DNA of 64,000 bases from Candidatus Margulisiibacteriota bacterium (GTDB lineage: Bacteria; Margulisbacteria; WOR-1; O2-12-FULL-45-9; XYB2-FULL-48-7). This document shows positions 24,997 to 33,740 of the stretch, in pieces. How positions within the stretch are numbered: position 1 is the stretch's first letter; every line of letters starts with the position of its first letter. The stretch spans positions 491,042 through 555,041 of the forward strand of contig JALOPZ010000001.1 of assembly GCA_025453605.1 (NCBI GenBank), read 5' to 3'. The notes beneath the pieces are model-generated. The model saw nothing but the letters and a program-made list of their open reading frames with translations, did no database searches and was not told the DNA's origin. The position numbers were made by a program, and so were the translations under genes.

Positions 24997-26088
24997 GTGA
25001 AGATCATGGTCAGCGCCGGAGAGGTTTCCGGTGATGTCCACGGCTCTTACCTTGTCCGGGCGCTCCTTAAGCTTCGGCCCGATCTCCTATTTTTCGGTCT
25101 CGGCTCAGAGCGGCTGGCGGCCGCCGGGGTCGATGTCCGTTATGATATCGTTAATCGCGGTTCGATCGGCCTGATCGAGGCCTTGCCGAACATTGTTCCT
25201 CTTTTCTCGGTCTTCGCCCGGGTCAAGAAGCTGGTGCTAAAAGAAAGACCAGACCTGGTCATTCTGATCGATTCGCAGGGCTTCAATTTGCCGCTGGCTA
25301 AATTCTGCCGCGCCAACAAGATCAAGACCGTCTATTATATTTCGCCGCAGGAGTGGTTGTGGGGAACGCCGCGAGGCGTTAAGCATCTTGCCCGGCTGAT
25401 CGATCTTATCGTCGCTATCTTTCCCCGCGAGTACGAGACCTACAAGCTGGCCGGCGCCAATGTCATTTATGAAGGTCATCCTCTGATCGACATCGTCCCT
25501 CGTCCTTCGTCCCTCGCCCCTCGTTCTCCTATGATTTCTCTCTGCCCCGGCAGCCGGACCCATGAACTAAAAAGCATGCTGCCGATCCTGCTCAGGGCGG
25601 CGGAATTGATCCGGGAGGAGCTCCCCTCCGTAACTTTCATTATTCCTGCGGCCTCACAGGCGGTGCGCGCGGCGATCAAGGCGCCTTTCGAAGTCGTCGT
25701 CGACCAGACCTACGAACTGCTGGCCCGGTCTCAACTGGCGATCTGCACGTCGGGGACGATCAATTTCGAAGCGGCCCTGCTCGGCGTTCCCAACATCATG
25801 GCTTACCGCCTTTCTCCCCTCACCTATCTCGTCGGTAAGTATCTGCTGCGGATCGATCGAAAGATCAAATATTTTTGTATGCCAAATATTCTGCTGGATC
25901 GGCCTGTTATCCCCGAATTGATCATGTCGTCGGCTGAGCCGAACATAATTGCCAGGGAAGCGCTGCGCCTCCTGCGCGACGACCGCCGGCAGACTGCTAT
26001 GCTCTCCGCTTTTAGCGAGCTGCGCCGGTCGCTGGGCGCCCCTGGTGTGATCGACCGCCTGGCCGTCGGCATTCTCAACCGCTTTTAG
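24997..26088 (+). CDS. lpxB: lipid-A-disaccharide synthase
   Basis: A 363-aa GT19 glycosyltransferase joining UDP-diacylglucosamine and lipid X. Motifs are AGEVSGDVHGS at the N-terminus, YYISPQEWLWG, ALLGVPNIMAYRLSPLTYLVGK and the CTSGTINFEAAL nucleotide-sugar site. Start GTG 24997 is 2 bp after the lpxA stop. A five-unit heptamer array encodes the PRPSSLAPRSP segment linking the two Rossmann domains. Confidence 0.95.
   Translation: MKIMVSAGEVSGDVHGSYLVRALLKLRPDLLFFGLGSERLAAAGVDVRYDIVNRGSIGLIEALPNIVPLFSVFARVKKLVLKERPDLVILIDSQGFNLPLAKFCRANKIKTVYYISPQEWLWGTPRGVKHLARLIDLIVAIFPREYETYKLAGANVIYEGHPLIDIVPRPSSLAPRSPMISLCPGSRTHELKSMLPILLRAAELIREELPSVTFIIPAASQAVRAAIKAPFEVVVDQTYELLARSQLAICTSGTINFEAALLGVPNIMAYRLSPLTYLVGKYLLRIDRKIKYFCMPNILLDRPVIPELIMSSAEPNIIAREALRLLRDDRRQTAMLSAFSELRRSLGAPGVIDRLAVGILNRF
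25494..25528 (+). repeat. heptanucleotide array in lpxB
   Basis: Units CGTCCCT, CGTCCTT, CGTCCCT, CGCCCCT, CGTTCTC in frame within lpxB. The same family occurs in gcvT in the same reading phase, giving the shared peptide RPSSLAP. Confidence 0.88.
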
Positions 26089-26145
26089 CCGCTCATCTCT
26101 CTGAAATCTCGACGTTTTTAGGTCGATAATGATCTATGGTGATGC

Positions 26146-27141
26146 ATGCCTGCTGAGATTAAATTTGCCGGCCGCGTTGCGCGGCCTTATCGCCCGATCG
26201 TCCCCAACGCCTTGGTCAGGGGACAAAGCGGACAGTACCGGATCCTGCGCGAATTCGTTTCTCAGGGCGGCATGTCAAAGTTATACGAAGTTCAATCGCC
26301 GGCCGATGGTCGCGCCCTGCTGCTCAAACAATTAATGGACTGCTCCGCTCACCCGCTCGAACTCCGACAGGAGCTGGCGACCAGGTTCCTGCGCGAGACG
26401 ATGGTCTTGCGGCAGTTGGCGCCGCTGAATGATCCGCGCTTTGTCAAGCTGATTGACTATGATCCCGACCCAGCGCCCGATTTTTATGTTATGGAAAAAG
26501 TTCCCGAGGCAGTCCCGCTGAGCGTCGCGATCGCTAATTGGGGTTATTTGACGCCCGATTTGTCACTGAAGATTATGTCGCGGGTGGTCGGCGCCCTGTA
26601 CAAGCTTTCGACCTTAAGCTTGTTCCGCAGTCAGCCGCTGGGGTTTTCGCACCGCGACATCAAGCCGGACAACATCCTTTTTAGCGTCGTGAACAAAAGC
26701 ATTAAGCGCGTTGTGCTGATCGATCTGGGGATCATTCGCTTGCCTTACAGTATGCTGACCGCTCTGGGAAGTTTCCGCGGGACTCCCGGCTATTGCGCGC
26801 CGGAAACGATCGGCTCCTCGGCCTCGGCTGATCAGCGGTCTGATGTCTTTTCACTTGGCTGCGTTTTACATTATCTTTTGCTGGGACGCGACGCTTTTGA
26901 TTACAGCCAGTCCCCCGATTGGCAGGATCGCTTTTATGCTTTTCCCCGGACCGTTGCCGCCGACGTCAAAAAGCTTGCCGCGGCGCGACCCAGCCATATC
27001 CCGGCTGACGTTTGGTCGTTTATGATCAAGTCCTTGGCCCCGGAACCAGCCGCCAGGTTCGCCTCTTATGCCGATCTGTATTCCGGACTTTGTCAGGCAG
27101 CCTGGAGTAGCTATCAGCTTCCCCTCCCCGCGCTTGGTTAG
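26146..27141 (+). CDS. serine/threonine protein kinase
   Basis: A 331-aa soluble Hanks-type kinase. It has a glycine-poor P-loop (SQGGMSKLYEV), ATP-binding Lys61, the catalytic loop HRDIKPDN (Asp171), DLG in place of DFG (Asp193) and the APE motif (CAPETIG). There is no membrane segment or sensor domain, so it is probably cytoplasmic. It stands alone between the lpx operon and the sugar genes; its substrates are unknown. ATG 26146 is the first suitable start. Confidence 0.9.
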   Translation: MPAEIKFAGRVARPYRPIVPNALVRGQSGQYRILREFVSQGGMSKLYEVQSPADGRALLLKQLMDCSAHPLELRQELATRFLRETMVLRQLAPLNDPRFVKLIDYDPDPAPDFYVMEKVPEAVPLSVAIANWGYLTPDLSLKIMSRVVGALYKLSTLSLFRSQPLGFSHRDIKPDNILFSVVNKSIKRVVLIDLGIIRLPYSMLTALGSFRGTPGYCAPETIGSSASADQRSDVFSLGCVLHYLLLGRDAFDYSQSPDWQDRFYAFPRTVAADVKKLAAARPSHIPADVWSFMIKSLAPEPAARFASYADLYSGLCQAAWSSYQLPLPALG

Positions 27142-27161
27142 TAATATTTTTGTGATATAAT
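27134..27161 (+). promoter_or_regulatory. extended -10 promoter of the DegT aminotransferase gene
   Basis: TTGGTT (27134-27139), 16-bp spacer, TGA-TATAAT (27153-27161), then 8 nt to the ATG at 27170. The predicted transcript is leaderless or nearly so. The -35 overlaps the end of the kinase gene. Confidence 0.65.
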
Positions 27162-27169
27162 TACAGTCG

Positions 27170-28273
27170 ATGGCTGTTCCGTTTTTTGATATTTCCCGGC
27201 AAAACAATTCACAAAAGGCCGAGCTTGATCAGGTCATTCGGACCGTTATCGACTCGGGGCGTTATATTTTGGGGGAGAACGTTGCCGCGCTGGAAAAAGA
27301 GGTTGCCGCTTTTGTCGGCACCAAATTTGCTGTTGGAGTGGCGTCGGGTACGGACGCCCTTCATCTGGCCATCAGGGCGGCTGGCGTCGGCCCGGGAGAC
27401 GAGGTTATTACCTCCCCCTTCACCTTTGTTGCCACGATCGAAGCCATTGCTTATTGCGGGGCTACTCCTGTTTTTGTTGATATAGAGCCTAATACCTTTA
27501 ATGTCGACCCCTTGGCGATTGAGGCTAAGATCACCAGAAAGACGAAGGCCCTGTTGCCTGTCCACCTCTATGGCCAGTCGTGCCAAATGGAGAGCATAAT
27601 GGCCCTGGCTAACAAGCATAAATTATTGGTTATTGAAGATTGCGCGCAGTCAATGGGGGCCACCTTTAATGGCCAGCAGGTCGGTTCGTTCGGAGCAGCA
27701 GGGTGTTTTTCCTTTTTCCCCACGAAAAATATCGGTTGTTTTGGTGACGGCGGCCTGGTTACTACGAACGACCAAGCGTTATACGAAGAGATCAAGGTGC
27801 TGCGCGGCCACGGGAGCCGGACCACCTATCATTACGACCTGGTCGGTTATAACAGCCGGCTGGATGAGTTGCATGCCGCTATATTGCGCGTTAAACTAAG
27901 AAATATTGGGGCATTGCTCGATGCTCGCCGTCGCAATGCTGCTTTTTATGCCAAGGAGCTTGCCGGTTTAAGCCATCTTACGCTTCCGTCTGAATTGTCC
28001 GGCGCCCGTCACACCTATAACCAGTTTACGGTCCGCTCGACCAGGCGCGAGGCGCTGGTTGCTCATTTGAAGGCGGCCGGCGTCCCTGCTATGGTCTATT
28101 ATCCTCTTTCCCTGCATTTACAAGCGGCTTATTCATCGCTGGGGTACAAACTGGGCGACTTTCCTGTCAGCGAGTCCGCCCAATCTGAAGTCCTTTCCCT
28201 GCCGATCTTCCCGGAATTGACCTCTGCCGAATTAGCTTCTGTTGCCGCCGCCGTAAAGGATTTCGGTAAGTAA
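27170..28273 (+). CDS. DegT/DnrJ/EryC1-family sugar aminotransferase
   Basis: A 367-aa PLP enzyme that aminates a keto-sugar nucleotide. It shows GTDALHLAI for phosphate binding, ALLPVHLYGQSCQME, DCAQSMGATF with the pyridine Asp and SFFPTKNIGCFGDGG with the PLP Lys. It most resembles the WbpE/WlbC subgroup, which makes aminated hexuronic acids for O-antigen. The next gene, a Gfo/Idh dehydrogenase, overlaps by one base and could supply the keto-sugar, so the two form a pair. The exact sugar is not known. Confidence 0.92.
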   Translation: MAVPFFDISRQNNSQKAELDQVIRTVIDSGRYILGENVAALEKEVAAFVGTKFAVGVASGTDALHLAIRAAGVGPGDEVITSPFTFVATIEAIAYCGATPVFVDIEPNTFNVDPLAIEAKITRKTKALLPVHLYGQSCQMESIMALANKHKLLVIEDCAQSMGATFNGQQVGSFGAAGCFSFFPTKNIGCFGDGGLVTTNDQALYEEIKVLRGHGSRTTYHYDLVGYNSRLDELHAAILRVKLRNIGALLDARRRNAAFYAKELAGLSHLTLPSELSGARHTYNQFTVRSTRREALVAHLKAAGVPAMVYYPLSLHLQAAYSSLGYKLGDFPVSESAQSEVLSLPIFPELTSAELASVAAAVKDFGK

Positions 28274-29193
28274 TGAGGCGCGGCAAGGGGGTGCGGTTCG
28301 GCGTTATCGGCGTTGGCTCTATGGGAAAGAATCATGCCCGTGTTCTAGCCGATCTTCCCGGGGTCCGGCTGGCTGGCGTGGCTGATACTAGCCGGGAGTT
28401 AGCTGAGGCCTCCGGTCAACATCTTGATGTCCCCTGGTTTGATGACTACCACAACCTTTTACCGGAGATCGACGCCGCCGTTGTGGTCACTCCTACCTCA
28501 ACCCACTTCGAGATCGCGCAAACTTGCCTTCAGGCTGGTAAGCACCTTTTAGTTGAAAAGCCTCTAACCGGTGTTTCCAGCCTGGCCCGTTCATTGGTCT
28601 CCCTCGCCGCTGATAAAAACCTGGTGTTGGCGGTTGGTATGGTTGAGCGATTTAACCCGGCTTTCCCTAAACTTCTCAAAGCGATCAAAGGCGAAAAGAT
28701 CATCGGGATCGACATCAAGCGCCTCAGCCCCTTCCCCGACCGGATCACCGATACCGATGTGGTTTTCGACATGATGATCCACGATCTCGATCTGTTTATC
28801 CACCTTTTCCCGGACGAAGTTGTTGATCTGAAAGTTAAAGGAGAAAAGATCCGCACAAAAAAACTCGACCGAGTAGTCGCTACCCTAACGCATAAAAACG
28901 GCGCGATCTCCCGCATTGAAGCGTCTCGCGTTTTTGGCTCTAGGACAAGAAATATCACGGTTACAACCGATCGTTCGCTTTATGACGCCGACCTGCTTAA
29001 TAAGAAGATTTACATTCGAGATTTTACTTCACCAACACCTACTACTCTACCGCTCAAGCCGGTCGATCAGTTAACCCTTGAACATAAAGACTTTCTGGCC
29101 GCGATCAAAACCGGCCGCGCCCCGCTTGTCTCCGGGACCGATTTTATCCGTGTTCTGGAAATGACCGAGGAGGTTGAAAGGCTTGCTGCTTAA
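28273..29193 (+). CDS. Gfo/Idh/MocA-family sugar-nucleotide oxidoreductase
   Basis: A 306-aa NAD(P)-dependent dehydrogenase. The N-terminal Rossmann fold begins RFGVIGVGSMGKNHARVL, with VVVTPTSTHFEIA and the EKPLTG motif holding the conserved Lys. The family oxidises or reduces sugars and UDP-sugars such as UDP-GlcNAc acid. It is coupled by a one-base overlap to the DegT aminotransferase. rseP starts inside its last codons. Confidence 0.9.
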   Translation: MRRGKGVRFGVIGVGSMGKNHARVLADLPGVRLAGVADTSRELAEASGQHLDVPWFDDYHNLLPEIDAAVVVTPTSTHFEIAQTCLQAGKHLLVEKPLTGVSSLARSLVSLAADKNLVLAVGMVERFNPAFPKLLKAIKGEKIIGIDIKRLSPFPDRITDTDVVFDMMIHDLDLFIHLFPDEVVDLKVKGEKIRTKKLDRVVATLTHKNGAISRIEASRVFGSRTRNITVTTDRSLYDADLLNKKIYIRDFTSPTPTTLPLKPVDQLTLEHKDFLAAIKTGRAPLVSGTDFIRVLEMTEEVERLAA

Positions 29194-30229
29194 CATCGTT
29201 TCCTTTCTGGTTGTCTTTACTTTCATTGCCCTGGTTCATGAGCTTGGCCATTTTATCTGGGCCAAACGTGCCGGGATCCGGGTTATCGAATTCGGCCTGG
29301 GCTTTGGCCCGCGTCTTTGGGCCCGGGAAAAAAACGATACAACCTTCTCCCTTAACCTGATCCCGATCCTCGCCTTTGTCCGGATCGCCGGGGAGGGGGA
29401 AGACAAAGAGGACCTGGAAACTCCACCCGACCAAAAATACCAAGCCAAGTCGGCCGCCCAAAAGTTTATGGCGATCGTTTCCGGTCCGGCCATGAATCTC
29501 CTGGCCGCGGCCGTTGTTCTTTCGTTCCTCTTTCTTATTGCCGGCGTCCCCTCCGGCGTCTCCAGCGAGATCGGCTCGGTTAATAAAAACTCCCCGGCTG
29601 AGAAAGCGGGGCTGCGGGTTGGGGACCGCCTTGTTTCGATCAATGGCAAATCATTTAATAAAATGGAAGCGGCCATTGCTTTTATCCACCAAAGCCGGGA
29701 CCGCTCCCTCACTCTCCTGATCGAACGCGGGTCCAAAAAAATGACCATTGCCGCAGCGCCCAAGTTCAATGAACGGCTCAAGGTTTCTCTGCTCGGTTTT
29801 TCCCCTAAGCCGATCTACAAAAAGGTCAATCCGCTTTTCGCCCTCTACTACGGAGTGGCGCAGACTGGCGCGATGATCCTTACTACTCTGCTGGTTGTTT
29901 GGCAGCTAATCCTTGGGGCGGTCTCGCTCCGCGATCTGGCCGGGCCGATCGGCATTGCCCAGATCACCGGCCGGTACGCAGAGTCAGGTCTCGTTTCCTT
30001 GGTTTATTTTGCGGCCTTTATCAGTGTCAACGTCGGGGTCCTAAACCTGCTCCCGCTCCCTGCTCTGGATGGCGGACGGCTAGTCTTTATCCTGCTGGAG
30101 TGGCTGCGTAAAAAACCGGTCGACTCGAAACTAGAAATGGCGATCAATCAGTGGGGGTTTGCTGCTTTGCTCGGCCTTATGGCCGTTGTCTCTTTCAACG
30201 ATATCCTCAGGCTCTTTTCCAAGCCCTAA
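29183..30229 (+). CDS. rseP: RseP-type site-2 membrane metalloprotease
   Basis: A 348-aa M50 protease with zinc motif HELGH in the first membrane helix, a PDZ domain (about 110-190: SPAEKAGLRVGDRLVSING), the NLLPLPALDGG motif and four membrane segments. It cuts anti-sigma factors and signal-peptide remnants in the inner membrane. Only one PDZ domain is seen. I choose TTG 29183 because GAGGAGG stands 9 nt before it; an upstream TTG at 29174 would abut that site. It overlaps the preceding gene by 11 bp and folD convergently by 4 bp. In E. coli and many others rseP follows cdsA-dxr; here cdsA is 26 kb away. Confidence 0.92.
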   Translation: MLLNIVSFLVVFTFIALVHELGHFIWAKRAGIRVIEFGLGFGPRLWAREKNDTTFSLNLIPILAFVRIAGEGEDKEDLETPPDQKYQAKSAAQKFMAIVSGPAMNLLAAAVVLSFLFLIAGVPSGVSSEIGSVNKNSPAEKAGLRVGDRLVSINGKSFNKMEAAIAFIHQSRDRSLTLLIERGSKKMTIAAAPKFNERLKVSLLGFSPKPIYKKVNPLFALYYGVAQTGAMILTTLLVVWQLILGAVSLRDLAGPIGIAQITGRYAESGLVSLVYFAAFISVNVGVLNLLPLPALDGGRLVFILLEWLRKKPVDSKLEMAINQWGFAALLGLMAVVSFNDILRLFSKP

Positions 30230-31077
30230 GCCTTCCTTCCTTCTGCCGCTTTTAAGGTGTTACGCAATAACATGGCGATCGTCATTGGGCCGACTCCACC
30301 CGGGACCGGGCTAATATAACTAGCCCGTTCCTTTGCCTTTTCAAACTCCACATCCCCTACCCACTTATTATCAAGTTTGTTCATCCCCACGTCTATCACC
30401 ACCGCCCCCTTTTTGATCATCGCTCCCTTAACCAGCTCCGGTCTGCCAACTGCGGCTACCACAATGTCGGCTCGCCCAATAACCTCGCTCAGGTTGCTTG
30501 TCCTGGAGTGGCAAATCGTAACCGTCGCGTTCTTAGCCAGCAACATGATCGCTACCGGTTTACCAACAATGTTGCTCCGTCCGACCACCACCGCTTCCTT
30601 CCCTTTGATATCTGTCCCTGTGGACAAGATCATTTCCATAATCCCGAGCGGCGTGCAGGGGGCAAGCCTTGCTTCTTCTCCTCGTAACAGCTTCCCCATA
30701 TTCAGTGGGTGGATCCCATCCGCATCCTTATCAGGATCGATCTCACCAAGCAGCGCAATGTCATCCAGCCCCTTGGGCAATGGGAGCTGAACCAACACGC
30801 CGTCTACCGATTTATCAGCGTTGAGTCTCTTTACCAAAGCGCTTAAGTCCGCCTGTTTAGTCCCGGCCGGCAATCTGACAACCTCTGATTCCATGCCGAC
30901 CTCCGCGCAAGCCTTTTCCTTGTTTCTAACATATGTCTGGGAAGCGGGGTCCTCTCCCACTAAAACAACAACAAGCTTCGGCCTCTTCATTCCCGCCTGG
31001 ATCCTGGCCTGGATCTCCGCGGCGATCTCTCCCCTAATCTTTCTGGCGATTTCTTTTCCATCAATAGTTATCCCCAT
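30226..31077 (-). CDS. folD: methylenetetrahydrofolate dehydrogenase/cyclohydrolase
   Basis: A 283-aa bifunctional enzyme interconverting methylene-, methenyl- and formyl-THF. It has the catalytic SQTYVRNKEKACAEVG region with Tyr and Lys, VLVQLPLPKG, PCTPLGIME and the NADP motif VVGRSNIVGKP, and ends in PGGVGPMTIAMLL. It works with the glycine cleavage genes downstream in one-carbon metabolism. Its start codon lies inside a DnaA-box array. Confidence 0.97.
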   Translation of the reverse strand: MGITIDGKEIARKIRGEIAAEIQARIQAGMKRPKLVVVLVGEDPASQTYVRNKEKACAEVGMESEVVRLPAGTKQADLSALVKRLNADKSVDGVLVQLPLPKGLDDIALLGEIDPDKDADGIHPLNMGKLLRGEEARLAPCTPLGIMEMILSTGTDIKGKEAVVVGRSNIVGKPVAIMLLAKNATVTICHSRTSNLSEVIGRADIVVAAVGRPELVKGAMIKKGAVVIDVGMNKLDNKWVGDVEFEKAKERASYISPVPGGVGPMTIAMLLRNTLKAAEGRKA

Positions 31078-31117
31078 TAGTTATCCACACTCCTTTTCCA
31101 CAACCACCTTATCCTAC
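31068..31117 (-). promoter_or_regulatory. DnaA-box array, candidate origin element
   Basis: Four boxes in one orientation: TTATCCCCA (31068), TTATCCACA (31081, perfect), TTTTCCACA (31094) and TTATCCTAC (31109). The first three have exact 13-bp spacing. They fill the 36-bp gap between mnmE and folD and extend into both genes. A further perfect box, TGTGGATAA, lies at 31424-31432 in mnmE and a near match, TGTGGACAA, at 30619-30627 in folD. Confidence 0.6.
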
Positions 31118-32469
31118 TTGCCAACACAAAAACGGCTAAAGATCTGATCGATCACCTGAGATGAAACTTCCTGGCCGTTAATCTCTCCCAGCGCGACCAC
31201 CGCCTGCTTAAGGTCCTCGGCGACTAACTCGGCTGAATCTGCCCTCCTAAGCGCCCCTAGCCCTCTTATAAGCGATTCCCGGGCTCGTGTCAAGCACTCT
31301 TTGTGGCGTTCATTGATCAGCACCTTTACCCCGGCACGCTCCCCCACTCGCCTCCCCAGCGCCGACCGCACCATCTTAATTACTCCAGCCAGACCATCCC
31401 CGGTCAGGGCTGAGATTTTACATTGTGGATAATTACCACTGACCCTTCCAGCATCGCCAAGGTCAACCTTGTTCCTAACGATGATCAGTGGGCGCCGCTT
31501 CAGCCTTTTAAGCAAGGCCTTTTCCTGGCCGACCAACCCTTTCGGCGCCTCGATCACCAGGAGGACCAATTCGGCCAAATCGAGCTCTTGTTCCGCCCTT
31601 CTGACCCCCTCTCTTTCGACCCCTCGGCCAACCCTTCTTATCCCAGCCGTATCAACAAGCACAACCACCCCACCCCCAAGCCGCAACTCTTCTTCTATGG
31701 TGTCTCGAGTTGTCCCCGGCTCACAGCTAACAATTGCCCGCTCCGCTTTTACCAGGGCGTTTAATAAGCTTGATTTTCCAACGTTTGGCCTGCCAACGAT
31801 TGCGACACGCAACCCCTCCCTGACCACCCTTCCCTCATCCGCGGTTGCCAATAGCCTGGCGATTTCCCTCCCCCTTTTAACCACCTCTGAACCAAGCCTC
31901 TGTTTATTAATGGTTAAATCATCAGGGAAGTCGATCGCCCCCTCTACCCTAACCAACAAGGATACCAGCTCTTCCCTAATTCTGGCCACTTCTCTCCCCA
32001 GCCACCCCTCCAGCTGCTGGGCTGCGTTTTTGAGCGCCCGATTGCTTTTTGCCTCAATGAGGTCTATTACCGCCTCTGCCTGCGAAAGATCGATCTTCCC
32101 ATTCAGAAAAGCTCTTTTAGTAAACTCCCCCGGCCCAGCCAGTCGGCCACCAAGCCTGACTATCTCCGCCAGCACCCGGCGCAAGCTTGCCATTGAGCCA
32201 TGAAGGCTGATCTCAATTGTGTCCTCGCCGGTAAAACTGTTTGGCGCCTTCAGATAAGAAACCATTGCCTGGTCAACTGGGGCCCCTTTGACCTTTATCC
32301 AGGTCGGCATGATGTGGTTTGGCTTGCCGGTGAGTCGTTTGGACGAGAGTTTTTGCGCTATGCGAAGTGCGTTTGCCCCTGAAATGCGAATGACCCCTAA
32401 TCCACCAGCCCCCAGAGGCGTTACAATTGCAGTTATAGTATCATCAAGCGAATGTTTCACGTGAAACAA
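31114..32469 (-). CDS. mnmE: tRNA modification GTPase MnmE
   Basis: A 451-aa GTPase which, with MnmG, installs carboxymethylaminomethyl at U34 of tRNAs. It has an N-terminal THF-binding domain (DTITAIVTPLGAGGLGVIRISG), a helical domain, an inserted Ras-like G domain (GRPNVGKSSLLNALV, DTAGIR, NKVD) and the C-terminal FCVGK with the conserved Cys. The start is probably TTG 32469, giving residues FHVK that are encoded by a parS site; a GTG three codons later is possible. mnmG lies at 51025 on the same strand. It follows khpB by 6 bp. Confidence 0.96.
   Translation of the reverse strand: MFHVKHSLDDTITAIVTPLGAGGLGVIRISGANALRIAQKLSSKRLTGKPNHIMPTWIKVKGAPVDQAMVSYLKAPNSFTGEDTIEISLHGSMASLRRVLAEIVRLGGRLAGPGEFTKRAFLNGKIDLSQAEAVIDLIEAKSNRALKNAAQQLEGWLGREVARIREELVSLLVRVEGAIDFPDDLTINKQRLGSEVVKRGREIARLLATADEGRVVREGLRVAIVGRPNVGKSSLLNALVKAERAIVSCEPGTTRDTIEEELRLGGGVVVLVDTAGIRRVGRGVEREGVRRAEQELDLAELVLLVIEAPKGLVGQEKALLKRLKRRPLIIVRNKVDLGDAGRVSGNYPQCKISALTGDGLAGVIKMVRSALGRRVGERAGVKVLINERHKECLTRARESLIRGLGALRRADSAELVAEDLKQAVVALGEINGQEVSSQVIDQIFSRFCVGK
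31424..31432 (-). promoter_or_regulatory. perfect DnaA box in mnmE
   Basis: TGTGGATAA on the plus strand (TTATCCACA on the minus) inside mnmE, 0.3 kb from the 13-bp-period array and opposite in orientation to it. Confidence 0.45.
32453..32468. promoter_or_regulatory. parS centromere site overlapping the mnmE start
   Basis: TGTTTCACGTGAAACA, a perfect 16-bp palindrome matching the ParB-binding consensus TGTTNCACGTGAAACA. It lies about 2 kb from dnaA, where parS sites cluster in most bacteria, and covers the first codons of mnmE. No parA or parB is in the window. Confidence 0.9.
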
Positions 32470-32475
32470 TCAGGC

Positions 32476-33099
32476 TTATTGTTTCGGGGCGATTACCAGC
32501 CTTCTCTCTTTCCCTTCTCCCTTGCTGAATGTTGTAATTTTGGGGTTATTTGCAAGGTAAACATGCATTGCTCGCCGGTCTGCCGCTTCCATGTAGGGCA
32601 AAACCTTTTCCACGCCGGTGCTTTCAACCTCATCGGCAATCTCGGCGGCCAGCCGCTCAAGCGATTTTACCCGCTTTTCTCTATACCCACCGGCATCGAT
32701 GTGGACCCGTATCCGCTCGCCCGCTATTTTAGCTGTCATTGCGCCAATAATCACTTCCAGCGATTTGAGCATCGCCCCTTCCTTGCCAATTATCCTGCCC
32801 ATGTCTTCGCCTTTAACTGCGATCGAAACCTCGCCCTCTCCCTCATTTACGATCTCTGCGGCGGCCAGCATCCCCATCATATCAAGCAGTTTTTGTAGCG
32901 TTTCTCTTGCTTCTACGCCAAACCCCTCGGATGCCACCAGCTCAACTTCCGCCTCTTCTCCTCCTATGATCCCCATCATTGCCGGCTTGCCTTCATTGAT
33001 TACTTTGACCTTCCCCTTCCCTTTTTCAACCCCCAATACCGCATAAGCAGCCTCAGTTGCCTCCTCCACCGTTTTCCCCTTCATTTTTATCGATTTCAT
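32476..33099 (-). CDS. khpB: RNA-binding protein KhpB (Jag)
   Basis: A 207-aa protein with the Jag-N domain (MKSIKMKGKTVEEATEAA, about 1-50), a KH domain with the GRIIGKEGAML loop and an R3H domain near the C-terminus. KhpB binds RNA with KhpA and affects cell division and envelope synthesis in Gram-positives. Its place between yidC and mnmE is conserved in many bacteria. The start ATG overlaps the yidC stop. Confidence 0.93.
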   Translation of the reverse strand: MKSIKMKGKTVEEATEAAYAVLGVEKGKGKVKVINEGKPAMMGIIGGEEAEVELVASEGFGVEARETLQKLLDMMGMLAAAEIVNEGEGEVSIAVKGEDMGRIIGKEGAMLKSLEVIIGAMTAKIAGERIRVHIDAGGYREKRVKSLERLAAEIADEVESTGVEKVLPYMEAADRRAMHVYLANNPKITTFSKGEGKERRLVIAPKQ

Positions 33100-33740
33100 T
33101 AGCTTTTCCTCCCTTTAACTTTCCAACCCATTATGTATGACTGTTGCGCCCAACCCATTAGATTTGAGATTACCCAGTATATTTGCACGCCAGCCGCAAA
33201 ATTATAGCTTATAAAAGTGATAAACAAAGGCATAAACATCATCATTGCCTGGCCCTGGCCGCTTGTCTGGGGCATTGATTTTTGTGATAACCAGGTAGTT
33301 ATCCCGATTAATATCGGTAGTACAAAATATGGATCGTGAGCAGTAATATTGTTTATCCAGCCAAGGATAAAAGGGGCATTCGTCCCGGCCAAGGCGACAA
33401 ACTCCTTGCTAGATAATGCCCAAAATAACGCTAAAAAGAACGGTATTTTCAATAAAACCGGCAAACAACCCCCTAATGGGTTAACTCCTTCAGTCTTATA
33501 AGCATCCATCATCTCTTTTTGCAGCAGCTTTGGATCATCTTTATATTTCTTTTGGATCTCATTGATCCGTGGCTGCAGCCGTTGCATGGCCGACATCTGC
33601 TGAATTGAGGAAAGAGTTAAAGGATACAAGGCAATGTTTACCGCCACAGTTAACCAAATAATCGCCAAGCCGTAATTTTGCCCACCGATCGCATAAAAGA
33701 ATTTCAAGATCTCCAACATCATGTTTGTTAATTGCTCCAT
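33099..33740 (-). CDS. yidC: membrane insertase YidC (short form)
   Basis: A 213-aa insertase with five predicted membrane segments and the core YidC features (ALYPLTLSSIQQMSAMQRLQP, the cytoplasmic KDDPKLLQKEMM helices, GCLPVLLKIPFFLALFWAL). It lacks the large periplasmic P1 domain of proteobacterial YidC and has no lipobox, so it resembles minimal Gram-positive/Oxa1-type proteins despite the diderm setting. The start ATG overlaps the yidD 3' end, 2 bp from a parS site. Confidence 0.94.
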   Translation of the reverse strand: MEQLTNMMLEILKFFYAIGGQNYGLAIIWLTVAVNIALYPLTLSSIQQMSAMQRLQPRINEIQKKYKDDPKLLQKEMMDAYKTEGVNPLGGCLPVLLKIPFFLALFWALSSKEFVALAGTNAPFILGWINNITAHDPYFVLPILIGITTWLSQKSMPQTSGQGQAMMMFMPLFITFISYNFAAGVQIYWVISNLMGWAQQSYIMGWKVKGRKS

